Assembly: GCA_963565915.1 (NCBI GenBank)
Contig: OY751496.1
Coordinates: 186,001 to 250,000 of the forward strand
DNA length: 64,000 nt
Origin: Entoloma clypeatum
Lineage: Eukaryota; Basidiomycota; Agaricomycetes; Agaricales; Entolomataceae
Direction of reading: 5' to 3'
Shown in pieces: positions 10,701 to 20,400 of this stretch (positions are counted from its first letter, which is position 1; each line of letters starts with the position of its first letter). The notes beneath the pieces were generated by a model. It saw only the letters and a program-made list of their open reading frames with translations. It was not told the DNA's origin and did no database searches. Made by a program: the position numbers and the translations under genes.

Positions 10701-11652
10701 CCGATGCTTTCTTTTCAAAGACTGATAGATATTTGTGATATTTCCGGGGGACAACCTGTTCTGCCGGTACTTCATCTGAGGGTTCTCCTTTAGCTGCCCT
10801 GAGCGTGTGGATTACTTCCTCCTCCATTTCTTCCTCATTTCCTTCTACTACTTCTTCCATTCTTCCGCCCCATCTGGTTCTTGCAGTTTTATTTAAATAA
10901 CGTGTTCGACGCATGCCACATTCTTCTGGACATCTTGATAGTTTAATTTCCGCCTTTTCCCAATCGATTTCTGGATTATGGCGTTTCAGCCAGGTATGTC
11001 CAACAATAATTTTAGCTTTCCCTAGGTTGCATGCCTCAAACACGGCTATCTCCACATGTCCTTTATACCGCATAGCCATGACTGCTTCATGCGTGATCGA
11101 ACCTCCTTGGTTAAGCGTGCCATCAACGTTGTAGACCCGAATGGGGAAAGGTAGTTCCCTTAATTTAATGTTGTTCCTTTTGGCGAAGTCCAGATCTATG
11201 AACATCCCTGTCGCCCCTGAGTCTAATAATGCTTCAACATCAAATGTGCGTTTGTCCTGCAACGTTTCCAGCGTGATTTTCATCATAAGCTCCTTTTCCA
11301 AAGAAGCGGATCGAATAAAAGATGGTTCCCCCATAGAGTCCGTTTGCCTAGTTAAATTATCTGATTCTTTGTCACAGGGAATTAAGCATTCATCCGTAGG
11401 GGACGAACCAAGCCTCGTTTCTGAGGGCTCCCCAATGATATAGTTTACAAGTGTATCTAAGTCCGATTCATCTTTTTTTGGTTTTTCTTTCCTACTAGGT
11501 TTATCTAATAGTATTTTATTGTACGTAACTGCAGCATCCGTAAGTTTCTGAAACCAAGATTTTACAATGTCCTTATGTACGTAAGAGTCTATAGGCAAAC
11601 ATTCATATCGATTTGTCAGAGCCAGCGGGGGATTTACTGGTTGACGTTCACA
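7717..11652 (-). CDS. Pol polyprotein of chromovirus C
   Basis: An open frame of about 1300 codons entered from gag by a -1 frameshift at 11652-11658. It has no ATG near its start, which fits synthesis only as a Gag-Pol fusion. Domains in order: retropepsin with ALLDSGATGMFID; RT with the active site VVIYIDDILVA; RNase H with DASDFATGAILS; the integrase HHCC zinc domain (HHDNPVAGHPGQW ... CDRCQRSK); the integrase core with TADFIVGLPE, SDRGPQF and STAYHPQTDGQTER; a GPY/F module (RWIGPYTITKI); and a C-terminal chromodomain (EEEYDVAKVIDSRLKRGKLE ... NTWEPEDHL). All catalytic residues I looked for are present. The role is reverse transcription of the element RNA and its integration; the chromodomain probably directs integration to particular chromatin. 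Confidence 0.94.
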   Translation of the reverse strand, partial: CERQPVNPPLALTNRYECLPIDSYVHKDIVKSWFQKLTDAAVTYNKILLDKPSRKEKPKKDESDLDTLVNYIIGEPSETRLGSSPTDECLIPCDKESDNLTRQTDSMGEPSFIRSASLEKELMMKITLETLQDKRTFDVEALLDSGATGMFIDLDFAKRNNIKLRELPFPIRVYNVDGTLNQGGSITHEAVMAMRYKGHVEIAVFEACNLGKAKIIVGHTWLKRHNPEIDWEKAEIKLSRCPEECGMRRTRYLNKTARTRWGGRMEEVVEGNEEEMEEEVIHTLRAAKGEPSDEVPAEQVVPRKYHKYLSVFEKKASERLPVRKPWDHAIDLKPDFVPKKAKVYPLSPDERKEVSEFVNDQLRKGYIRPTKSPQTSPVFFIPKKDGKKRMVQDYRHINSWTVRNNYPLPLIPELIDKLKGKKRFTKMDLRWGYNNVRIKEGDEWKAAFTTPDGAFEPTVMFFGLNNSPSTFQTMMNDIFRDLIDQGDVVIYIDDILVATEGEKGHSEIVEEILKRLRENDLFLKPGKCFFDRDEIEFLGLIIGKDGIRMDPSKVDAIKQWPKPTKVKEVQSFLGLANFYRRFVKDFSKVAGPLHKLTRKETIWNWKEEQEEAFDMLKKLFTEAPILVSPDPDRKLRVESDASDFATGAILSMECEDEKWRPCAFLSKGLNDVERNYDVHDKEMLGIIRALEAWRHHLEGAKHEVEIWTDHKNLEYFMQGRKLNRRQARWALYLTRFNFKLIHKAGTSMGKADALSRRVDHRKGVENDNEDVTLLKPEYFHLRAMDRGHILIDGEESKLLKRIRDAKEFDEQVLKAVEELKKTNTKTLRADEWHEEQGLWLHRGKVYVPKSQELREEIIKLHHDNPVAGHPGQWKTLELVTRNYWWPSITNMVKAYVEGCDRCQRSKNVPQPLAGKLKANTEHAGPWKHVTADFIVGLPEAQGYNAVLVVACRSTKQSHFIKTRDEVSAEGLAKLYRDKVWKLHGLPESLTSDRGPQFAAIFMKELNKILGITTKLSTAYHPQTDGQTERINQELEQYLRSFISHRQTDWPEWMATAEFAYNNKIHTATQFSPFYVNYGFNPRMGVEPRRAEKSEPAKEFAERMKKIHEEAEAALVKAREEMERYANLKRGDAPVYQVGDKVWLSTKDLKLNRPLKKLAERWIGPYTITKIISSHAVELKLPKTWKIHPVINVSRVRLFKEPLFMSQRVQAPNPIVINGEEEYDVAKVIDSRLKRGKLEYLVQWEGLTQDHNTWEPEDHLEHAKEAVEDFFKLNPNAPRRLRANIFEGLEFKPYENFTNTPDDIISRLEVEI

Positions 11653-11658
11653 AAACCC
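11615..11658 (-). promoter_or_regulatory. -1 ribosomal frameshift site between gag and pol of element C
   Basis: In the gag frame the minus strand reads CAG GGT TTT, giving the slippery heptamer G-GGT-TTT (11652-11658). A -1 slip enters TGT GAA CGT CAA, which is open into pol with no stop. Gag itself ends at TAA 11634-11636. Six bases after the heptamer, GTCA-a-CCAG can pair with CTGG-ctc-TGAC (11615-11645), a plausible stimulatory hairpin. The heptamer and frames are read directly; the frameshift function is inferred. Confidence 0.75.
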
Positions 11659-12722
11659 TGCTGCCCAGCAGCTTGTCCATTGTTCTGACCATTGGGATTC
11701 GGCGCAGGCGCGCCAATCACACCCCTTGGTCCATTTGCAGCTTGTCGTGCTTGACGCCTTGCCGTGATTTGTCGTAAGATTTCTTCTTCCTCATGTTCGT
11801 CGATTTGTTCAATCACAGCCGCTCGCACCTTGCGTTGTGGCTGTCTGCATTCCCGGGCGAAATGCCCCTGTCCTCCGCAATTGTAACAATTACCAGGCGC
11901 TCGGCGCTGGTTTCTATCAACCTCCATAGCATTGGGATCTCGGCGTCCCTGACCTTGCTGTCCGTTTTGCTGCAGGGCTCGGTACCCCCCGTTCTGTTGT
12001 TGTCCAAATGGTCGCTGCTGATTCTGTTGGTTTGCGGGCCGATTGCCCCAACCGGTTCTCTGCTGTCCAAAATTGTTGCCGGTCCTCATGCCCGGTCTTG
12101 CCGCGTAAGTTTCCTCTGCTCTTCCGATTGCTAAAATTTCCTCACACGTGTCTTGCACGGTGGTCTGTCGTCTTCCCTGCTGGAACATTTGTTGTATGAT
12201 CGAATCCTTGGTGTTCCTTTCTAGCAGAGATATCCCATGCATTTCCTCAATTTGGCCTTTGATGACCAACGTTCCAAATTGTGTAATAAAATCGTCCACC
12301 CGCATGTTTCCTTGTTTAAAGGTTTCGATTTTGGCACGTGCCCATTCTATTTCTGTTGCTGATTGGAATCTTGATGTCACCTCTCTCATTAATTGCTGGA
12401 ACGTGGGCCATTGTTCTGATTCCATGCACTGCCTCAAGCGTGTTTCCCCATAGGTGCCGGCTGTAGCGCCTTCCAGGCGAGACCATACTGCAATGCAAAT
12501 TTCTTCCTGTCCTTGGAACAGGTCCCGATTGACCCTGATCCATGCCAGCATCTTTGTCCACCATACTCCGAACGTTGCCTTGGCCCCATTGTACTTGCCG
12601 GGGTCTGCAGCGATTTCTAGTCGTCTTCCATTGGGACGCGGGGCGGCGGGATTATGAGCGGGAGGAGGGAGAGGGGGATTGGGAAGGGGATTGTCGAACT
12701 CGTCGTCGTTGTTGTCGGCCAT
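11634..12722 (-). CDS. Gag of chromovirus C
   Basis: A 362-residue structural protein starting MADNNDDEFDNP at 12722. It has an acidic, proline-rich N-terminus and a retrotransposon gag domain (about residues 40-190, with WARAKIETFKQG). A Gln/Asn/Gly-rich linker is followed by one CCHC zinc knuckle, CYNCGGQGHFAREC, near residue 285. The ATG is the first in the frame, about 560 bp inside the 5' LTR. Gag should form the virus-like particle and bind element RNA. No stops or shifts were seen. Confidence 0.93.
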   Translation of the reverse strand: MADNNDDEFDNPLPNPPLPPPAHNPAAPRPNGRRLEIAADPGKYNGAKATFGVWWTKMLAWIRVNRDLFQGQEEICIAVWSRLEGATAGTYGETRLRQCMESEQWPTFQQLMREVTSRFQSATEIEWARAKIETFKQGNMRVDDFITQFGTLVIKGQIEEMHGISLLERNTKDSIIQQMFQQGRRQTTVQDTCEEILAIGRAEETYAARPGMRTGNNFGQQRTGWGNRPANQQNQQRPFGQQQNGGYRALQQNGQQGQGRRDPNAMEVDRNQRRAPGNCYNCGGQGHFARECRQPQRKVRAAVIEQIDEHEEEEILRQITARRQARQAANGPRGVIGAPAPNPNGQNNGQAAGQQGFVNVNQ

Positions 12723-13279
12723 GTTGTGTGAGCAATAGTGCTTTGTAGCGGGCGCGCGACCCTGTTCTGCTACTTAAGCGAAAAAGAAAACCTAAAAAAA
12801 AGAAAACCCAAAGAACGATCTGTTTACCCAGGCAGCCGAAATGCCCGAATAAAGGAAGATCTGGGAAAAATGAAAACCACGCGGTCAACACCCCTACGCG
12901 CGCTGGTTCTGTCGAATCCGGGAAAAGATCGGGGTTTGGAACACCTTTTGAGAACTAAACGTGCGCGACCTTCTTTTCCAAGTCGCCACACGCGCCAGCA
13001 GCTTTCCCGAAGGTCAGTTGCGTCGGCCTTTGGTCACCTCGACACGGGACGGGCTCAACGTTTCCCTGTGTGTCTCGAACGGCAACGCTAGTTATAGTGG
13101 GTGCACCAAGCGTTTCTCTTCTTATCCCTGAAGTCCGGGAGGTCCCCCTTAACGCTAGGGTCCGCGTGTAATGGCGAGGTGTGACTTTTAACGCAAAAGC
13201 ACGAAACGGCGGGGATAGTGATGGTGATGTGGGAAGTGTGTGTGTTTGGGCGGGCGATGATGATAAGAGCTTGTTCTTC
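12723..13279 (-). other. 5' leader of element C
   Basis: The 557 bp between the 5' LTR and the gag ATG show no convincing reading frame on the element strand. It should hold the primer-binding site and packaging sequences. The first bases after the LTR (GAAGAACAAGCTC) do not match any tRNA 3' end that I recognise. Confidence 0.5.
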
Positions 13280-13567
13280 TGTTGAGGCGACGCTAAGTCA
13301 AACGACGTCGCGAGCCCAAACTTAAGAACGAAGTGGAAAATGTGAAGTGAACTGAATTGCCCAGAGACCCAGCGGGAATCTCAAGAGAACAAGCTATCGA
13401 ATACAAGTGAAAGTACTCTACTTATATATGTAAATTCCATGAGGCTGCGTTGTGGCAGCGTCATGCTGCGAGATAATGATAAGATGTCCTCATGTGCGAT
13501 ATGATGTAGATAAGATAAGATCGAGATAAGATAAGATAAAGTGAAAAGTGAAAATACGATCATAACA
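13280..13567 (-). repeat. 5' LTR of element C
   Basis: A 288-bp LTR, by eye identical to 7418-7705, with the TSD CTTAG directly outside at 13568-13572. The U3-like part holds short AAGAT/GATAAG-type repeats (around 13495-13540 on the plus strand). Confidence 0.95.
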
Positions 13568-13650
13568 CTTAGAGATGGAGGGTATAGGATCATATTGTTC
13601 CATAAATAAGGCAGCATAACAATTTTTAGCAGACAACGAGGGCGCACTGT

Positions 13651-14800
13651 TCACTCGCTGTGGGGAGGAAAATCCTTCTGTCCTTCCTCCGACTCCACAG
13701 ACTCCATGGGCAGAACGGAGTTGCCTTCCGCTGCGTCCTTGACCACGAGTTGTTCCATAACAAACTCATCCTGCTCCTCTGTTGTCATGAAGCGAACATC
13801 GAAGTGAAGGGGGCATTCATGACTAAAGTGACCCATTTTGTTACATCTGAAGCATGCATTGGCATTCTTGCCTTTGACGCGTGAAGTATCAATGTCCATT
13901 GCATTGGGGGCCCTTGTCAGCGGAGCGGATGCGGATGCGAGCGGAGCTGTATGCGGAGTGAATGGAATGTAGGGTTGAGGGAATACTGAGGTGCCAGGTA
14001 CTCTTGGTCCGACAACATTGCAGAAGGCAGAGGTGCGGGTCGGAGCAGTGGCTTTGAAGGCTTTGTTGGCAATCCTATTGTTGTCATTGACTCGTGCTGC
14101 AGAGTACCACTCATCGGGGTTGTCATCCACAGGTCGTCCGTGGGTCAGGGTGGCAATCTCGTTCTGAATGTCGGAACGGAGACCATGGCGGAATTTCAGT
14201 ATGATGTTGGTATCCTCCTGATAGCCCACTTTGTCAATGTAGTCTTTGAACTCGTCAATATAGGTCTCGACGTTGACCTTGATAATAGGATTCTCCTTCG
14301 AGGATCAGTCTCGCATCCTGTTCCTCATTCTTCGGAGTGAACTCCACTGTAAAGACTGCACAGAAGTCCACCCAAGTCCAATAAGGCAGAGCACCAGTCC
14401 TCCGCTCCTGTCGGATAATGTGATCCGCAAAGTGTGCTGCACATCCACTCTTCATGAAAGATAAAGCCCAATAAATTTTAGTGTGGTTGTCTGCAAACTG
14501 TTCCGGAGCCAGCCTCATAAACAATTCACAGGAGTTTAGAAAGGTCCAGCCATTTGCGCGTGATCCATCGAAGTCCGACGGATTGGCAGGTTTTGCTCGA
14601 TGCACACCTGGATTGGCCGGAGCGAGCGGAGTGGGTATAATAGCAGGTGCGGGAGCAGGTGGGATAGGTGGCAGAGCTGGGGCAGGAATTGCGTTGAAGG
14701 CGAGGAGGAGTTGGTCAAGTTGAGTCGAGATATCAGCGAGAGTTTGACATTGTTCCTGGAACTCATGCTTGAGCGTTTCAAGGCGATTGGGGTTGTCCAT
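13651..14800 (-). pseudogene. gag of gypsy element B, frameshifted
   Basis: Starts MDNPNRLETLKHEF at 14800. It contains a gag domain (WTFLNSCELFMRLAPEQF; WTWVDFCAVFTVEF) and is broken by a single frameshift near 14272. The next frame continues with ETYIDEFKDYIDKVGYQED and ends in a CCHC knuckle, CFRCNKMGHFSHEC, before a stop at 13651. One base gained or lost explains the break. It faces the pol fragments at 3700-7417, now separated from them by element C. Confidence 0.88.
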
Positions 14801-14961
14801 TACTATGCGCGGAGCAGAATCACCAGTTACGGAGAGGTAATTAGAAGAACTGGAAGGGGTGTGAGATGTATCGGAGTCGGACGCGGACGAAGCTGCTCCG
14901 AAGCGCAGAATCGTGACAACGATGCAATCGGACCTGGTCCAATTAGAAGAGAACTTTCTAC

Positions 14962-15394
14962 TGTAAGGGCGACCTTACAATCCAAGACTCAAACTCAGAT
15001 ACTTGCAAGGGAGATCCGAAGTTTAGATTGAGCAGTCTAATAAGTAATACAACACATACCTTGCAAGGGAGATCCGAAGAGAAAGTTCTAAGGATTCCCC
15101 TGCAAGCTAGCAAGATAAATAGTAAAATGAGATATGAAATAAGAGATAAAACGAGACACATGAATGATGAGCAATGATCCAGAGTAGCGATGAAGAATGA
15201 ATGGAAACAAGATGAATGATAGTACCTGCGATCCGACGTGCGGAGTAGCGGATGGGGGCGGAGTCGTCGGATGCGGAGAGGCGGATAAGATGTCGGAGAC
15301 AGCAGATACGATCGGAGGACGTCGCAGATGGTGGAATAGAAAAGAAAGGAAGAAAGGAAAGGAAAAGTAAAAAGTGAAAGTGGTTGCCCTTACA
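14962..15394 (-). repeat. 5' LTR of gypsy element B
   Basis: A 433-bp LTR pairing with 3233-3666, with the TSD GCAGG just outside at 15395-15399. It carries several GCGGA, TCGGA and TCCGA motifs, mostly in its second half. Confidence 0.93.
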
Positions 15395-17430
15395 GCAGGA
15401 AGCTGTTGGTTATGTTTCTTCATCCCTCACTGTACAGGTGAGTAGCTCAGTAGATAGGTAGCCTAGAAGACTTGGACATTGTTAGTCTACTATGTGGGAA
15501 CCAATGAGAATAATTCACCGAGAGGAAGCGAAATGAGGCACTGTGGCTGTCAATCTGCGACAACAGTCAGCGAATGGAGGGAGCCACGAATGAGGAAGCG
15601 ATGGATGCGAAGGGCTGCAAATGAACGAGGAAGTGACAGATGTGGAGAACGGCGAACAACGATAGGAATGGGTGTTGCACGGCGTTCACAGTCTACATGT
15701 TGTTTTTGTTCAGCCTGTTTGGTCATTTGAGCATCTTGGTGTGGATACAATTGAGGGGTAGTGTAGAGCCATGATTGGGGCCACAAACCTGAAGGCATCG
15801 TCTGGTTCTGTTGAGCGACGACAGCCTTGGAAATCCTCGACTCGACGTGCTTGTGCTTTGCACAGCATTCACCATCTACGTGTTGTTTCGTTCAGCATGT
15901 TTGGTCATTCGAGCACCTGGGCATGGATACGATTGAGGGGTAATATAAAGAGCCATGATTGAGACGTTCGGCAACATCTGATGTTGCTGTTCTGTTGTTG
16001 CAGAGGATGTATCGTCCGGGTCTAACAAGTTGTTGAAACTGCCATCGCCCCTGGATCGCACTCATCCATTATTTGGTGGGTATCATCAAGACTGAAAAAG
16101 TTATGCCAGCGACGCAAATGAGTGATGGTCAGCGAAGAACGTGGAGAGTGGTGAACGAACGAGGAAGCGAATGAATGAGGAAGCAACTAATGTGGAAAGC
16201 CATGAACATGGAAAGCAACGAACGTGGAGTGGTGAACGTGTGAACGAACAGGGCGAACACAACAAGTGTGGAGACTCAGTGGTAGATGAAGCAGAAGGCC
16301 GTGAACGAGCGAGAGGAGAACGAGGAGAGCTGGCGAGGAGGTAAGAGCCAAGACGGCCAGCCACTGTGGCCCACAAACGCGAGGGAAAATGAACGACAAA
16401 GGAGGAACGAGGCCCACAATCATCACACGCCCATCAATCAATGAACCCGCGATCATGGGTCACGTTGGTCCAGGGCCGACTGCCGGCACTGCCCCCGCTG
16501 ATGCAACATGATCATGCTGCACCCAAGCCCTGGGGTCCCCTCAGGGTCAATCGGTGATCGCTTGGCGGCTTACAGCTCAGACTTTCCCACCCAGCCAAAA
16601 CATTGTAAGCCATTCAGGATAAGTTGAGTTATATGCTATGATTTATACCGATCATGTAATGCACCGTAAGTCAGATCGGGGGAGATGGGCGTGGATCTGG
16701 TGGATCGGGGGATAAAAATCCACTGAAAAAAATGTGGGAGGAATGCGACATTTGATGGCTGGGCACATGTTATAGTAGTATATACCTATAAACAACAGAA
16801 TAGCGGATGTGAAAAATAGTGTGTGATAACAGTGACAGCGGACTGAGCCCAGCATGATGTCTATACCTTACAGCTGGGCTGATGAGTGGGTGAACATTGT
16901 AAATAATAGCTGGGCTGATGAGACATTAAGTCAATATGCTCTGATGTTATAAGGGTGAAATGGCAATAGCCTTATGTACGGCTTTTGAATGCTACCCAAA
17001 GAATAATACCTTTGTTCACAGTGGCCATTTGAGTGTGGGAACCTGGGTTGAGGGAGACATTGACTTCCTTGCTGATATTGTAAATGGGGGATACATGGGT
17101 TTGCAAAACAGGGAAAGATAAGACCTTTATCTAGAAGAAAGGAATGCTTCATGCAGAGAAAAAATGGAGAGAGGAGTCAATGGCGAGTCTTGCTCCGTAG
17201 GGGAAGAATTTCATCCCGTCAGGGCCAGGTGAGGGTCGGAGGCGGGAACGGGTCTCATATGCTGGGCAGAGGAAACGTGACGAAGAAATCCTTGAGGTTT
17301 TGTTATGTGGAAGGCAATTGTGTTGCCCCTGGGAGAGGAGGTTGAAGGGAAGTCTCATGGCTCGTTGAAGTCACCCTGGTGGATGATTTTCATTTGCTAG
17401 ACGATGGTGGATTTACCTGATTCCCCTGTA
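15395..17430 (+). other. Non-coding stretch, no gene recognised
   Basis: The first bases continue the flank of the recombinase-like pseudogene beyond element B. Open frames here are short, low in complexity (repeats of the GAACGAGGAAGCGAATG type at 16140-16330) and resemble no family I know. Imperfect direct repeats occur at about 15698-15779 and 15880-15963 (GTTTGGTCATT ... GGATAC.ATTGAGGGGTA) and near 16865 and 16907 (AGCTGGGCTGATGAG). Confidence 0.5.
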
Positions 17431-18015
17431 TGTCATAACCATGCAATTCATACATCCAACACATCTGACGACTCCGATGTTTTATCTGACATCCGACGAT
17501 TTTCATAATAGTACTTATTGACATCTCTACTAGTTAACATTCTAATTATGCTGACAAGTAGACATCTTGATGTTGATTTTGCATTTGCTCCTCTCTGTAC
17601 TCCGATTGCTCCGATGAGTAACTCCAACATCCACACCTTACCTATAGTAGTTACTGACCCACTTCTGGTTTACTATAAGTAGTATGAATTCTGTCGTAGT
17701 TCCTCAGTTCAAATATTATACGCCACTATATGTTGCCATACGTCTCACCAATCGACTCCTTTGCCTTTTGTCCTCATCCTCATTCTCATGTCTCCACCTC
17801 CGCACATCCACTCCGCACATCCACTCCTCTCACCCTCCGACATCTGCCAATCCGAAATCTAGGACCACGTCAAAGAATGGGGCACAACACATAAGTTGAA
17901 GCCAGGTCCTTTCTGCAAGACGTCGGACTTGTCACATCCGCTCTTCCACTACTCCGCTCCGACTCATCCGATGTCATCCGACATTTTCCGACATTGAGAA
18001 ACATGCTACGTGACA
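17431..18015 (+). repeat. Solo LTR, gypsy A subfamily A2
   Basis: 585 bp from TGTCATAACC to CTACGTGACA with a perfect TSD, CTGTA, at 17426-17430 and 18016-18020. It is closest to the solo LTR at 989-1577, in the opposite orientation. Confidence 0.94.
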
Positions 18016-18704
18016 CTGTACCTATATCAAGGGAACCATGGGTCAGTTTCTATAAGAATTTGGACACAGACGAATTATAGGATGAAGTTGAAAGGCCACC
18101 AAGAACACATGTCACCTCTGCAGTTGTCGTCTCACCAACAATATGGCAACCATTATAAATGTAGATCATATTAAACAAAAGATTGCAGCCTTTCGCTATG
18201 TAAAAAGCCCCATACATGAATATATATGTAGAATAAAAATACTTGCTATCTTCAGGCATCAAACTCACAACTGCAATGGGTCGAGTATCGAAATCTATCC
18301 TGATAGTAACCAGATCCCAACCAGAGTGGTGTTGGCAACCCATCAGGCCCGGGATGCTCCCAGATCCCTGTTATCAATATTGCCATTTTTGGCCATCTTG
18401 ATTTCCGACGTCCCCCCACTTTTGTGTATAGTTCTGGTCGCCTTTATTTTCCCCTGTTGGGCTCATGTCGGAGTCCCAAACATGTCCCGAACTAATCATT
18501 CCCATCTTTGGGTGGCGACAGTATTGATGATTGGAAAACTTCCATGTTATTCTTTGTATGAAATGACCTGAAGCATGAGAGCATGATTGAGGATCAGGCC
18601 AAGAGCCCCTGCATGCATGTTGTGAGGGTTCATTGTCTCCATCAAGGTGTTCACTCTATTACTCTGGCTTTTACACGCCTGATAAACACACATATCCCCC
18701 TTAT

Positions 18705-18739
18705 TTAGAGGTGCATCAGGTGTTCTGATGCACCTCTAA
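18705..18739. repeat. Perfect 15-bp hairpin
   Basis: TTAGAGGTGCATCAG, loop GTGTT, CTGATGCACCTCTAA. It lies in the left-only insertion of the large inverted repeat. No run of T follows and no function is assigned. Confidence 0.7.
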
Positions 18740-20189
18740 CAAGAACCATTAGTGTTAGATAGGCTAGTTTACTGAATTGTTGAATAAATCCCAGGGATTC
18801 AAAGCATGTGACATGCACCATCAATCAAGGGGGCTTCCATCAACAATGTCCAGGTCCCATTCCCACCACCTCCCACAGCCTCAGATTGAGTCCCGACGAT
18901 GCTGAACGATGTCTCAGTAGACTTCCATGCCCCTCCCTGCCACCTCCCCTCATCCCCACACCTTCTCTTGATCCCCCTACTCTTATAAATAGTATAATAT
19001 ACTATTACCAATCCCCGACCAACCCCCTGAGGTATAGGTGATTAATATGGCTAACAAAGCGGTCAGAGACAGAGGAGTGAGGAGGAGCACATACCTCTTC
19101 TTGAGATACTGGCCTCCCCAGCCAATGTGTTACATGTCGGTTGATTATAGAGTATGTATATGTGTGGGGGAAGGTACATAGGCACCCCAGCATGGGTAGA
19201 ACAAGGGGAAAGGAATGAAGATGTATGTACTTACCTTGGGTGCAGATCATCATCTTGACCCCTCAATATGGTCAGGACACCTATTTAGGCCTATTCTATA
19301 GTATAAATAGGTCTCCAAGCGTTGGTAGTACAAGGTATGCAATGGCTCAATTAGGTAGAAAAGTGTATAGAATGAGATGCACATCAAAAATACATATTCC
19401 TCAGCTGGCATTAGTATCTTATGGTAGATAAATATATAGAGGGCTACAGAGAGTGTCATGGATGTATATATACACACTGAAAAAGACCCCAAATGAATCC
19501 AAGCAGTGTGGAAGGCAGGGGGTACCGTTTTGTCTGGAATGCACTTCAGGATGGCATGTTTATAATAAGTCTTGTTCTCTAGTTGTGTTTTCGGTACTGA
19601 ATCATGTCTCCCACCTTTCACACTCCTTGGATTCCTTTGGGGTCTTTTTCAGTGTGTATATATACATCCATGACACCCTCTGTAGCCCTCTATATATTTA
19701 TCTATCATAAGATACTAATGCTAGCTGAGGAATATGTATTTTTGATGTACATCTCATTCTATACACTTTTCTACCTAATCTAGCCATTGCACACATTGTA
19801 CTACCAATGCTTGGAGACCTATTTATACTATAGAATAGGCCTAAATAGGTGCCCTGACCATATTGAGGGGTCAAGATGATGATCTGCACCCAAGGTAAGT
19901 ACATATATCTTCACTCTTTTCACCTTGTTCTACCCATGCTGGCATGCCCATGTACCTTCCCCCACACACATATATACTCTATAACCAACCTACATGTAAC
20001 ATCTTGGCTGGGGAGGCCAGTATCTCAAGAAGAGGTATGTGCCCGTCCTCACTCCTCCATCCCTGACCGCGTTTTTAGCCATATTAATCACCTATACCTC
20101 AGGGGATTGGTTGGATATTGGTAATAGTATATTATACTATGTATAAGAGTAGGCATCTAGGTGACAGTATAAAGGACATGTTGGGAACT

Positions 20190-20400
20190 CCGACACAGGC
20201 CAGATGGATGGAAATAAAGGCGACCGGAACTATACAAAAAAGTGGAGGGAATTTGGAAATCAAGATGGCCAAAAATGCCAATATTGATAACAGGGATGTA
20301 GGAGCGTCCTGGGCCCGACGGGTTGCCAACACCACTGTGGTCGGCATCTGGTTACCATCGGGATGGATTTCGATACTCGACCCGTTGCAGTTGCAAGTCT
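20190..20400 (+). repeat. Interspersed repeat R copy (GGGCCCGACGGG family)
   Basis: Contains AAATCAAGATGGCCAAAAATG followed about 45 bp later by GGGCCCGACGGGTTGCCAAC. Related copies occur on the other strand at about 18305-18490, and on this strand at about 20680-20800, 22385-22585 and 29765-29940, with weaker ones near 29400-29560. No open frame is conserved, so this is a non-autonomous dispersed repeat of unknown class. Confidence 0.6.

Larger units (their letters stand above)
7418..13567 (-). mobile_element. Ty3/gypsy chromovirus C, apparently intact, nested in element B
   Basis: A 6150-bp element with two 288-bp LTRs in which I saw no difference by eye, flanked by a perfect TSD, CTTAG, at 7413-7417 and 13568-13572. 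The minus strand carries gag, then pol in the -1 frame, both open throughout. Near-identical LTRs with intact frames point to a recent insertion that may still be active. Unlike A, B and D it is not enriched in CGGA motifs and has no antisense gene. It interrupts pol of element B upstream of the protease. Confidence 0.96.
3233..15394 (-). mobile_element. Ty3/gypsy element B, decayed, split by element C
   Basis: The two LTRs (3233-3666 and 14962-15394) are flanked by a perfect TSD, GCAGG, at 3228-3232 and 15395-15399, so the outer borders are certain. On the minus strand the order is 5' LTR, gag, then (after the nested element C) protease, RT, RNase H, integrase and a chromodomain-like end, then a polypurine tract (3667-3680) and the 3' LTR. 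Frameshifts and stops in gag and pol, and a changed protease active site, show it is dead. It sits just beyond the stop of the recombinase-like pseudogene. Its own sequence is rich in GCGGA and TCGGA. Confidence 0.95.

Noticed and set aside
7717..11598. Reading pol of element C as starting at 11598
   Set aside because: That codon is TTG. The frame is open further upstream to the frameshift heptamer, so a Gag-Pol fusion is the better model.
15479..16456. Several frames of 60-90 codons
   Set aside because: Low-complexity repeats of GAAGCGAATGA type; no splice structure, no family resemblance.
19250..19621. Open frame across the centre of the large inverted repeat
   Set aside because: The arms are not conserved at protein level and the frame arises from the repeat sequence itself.
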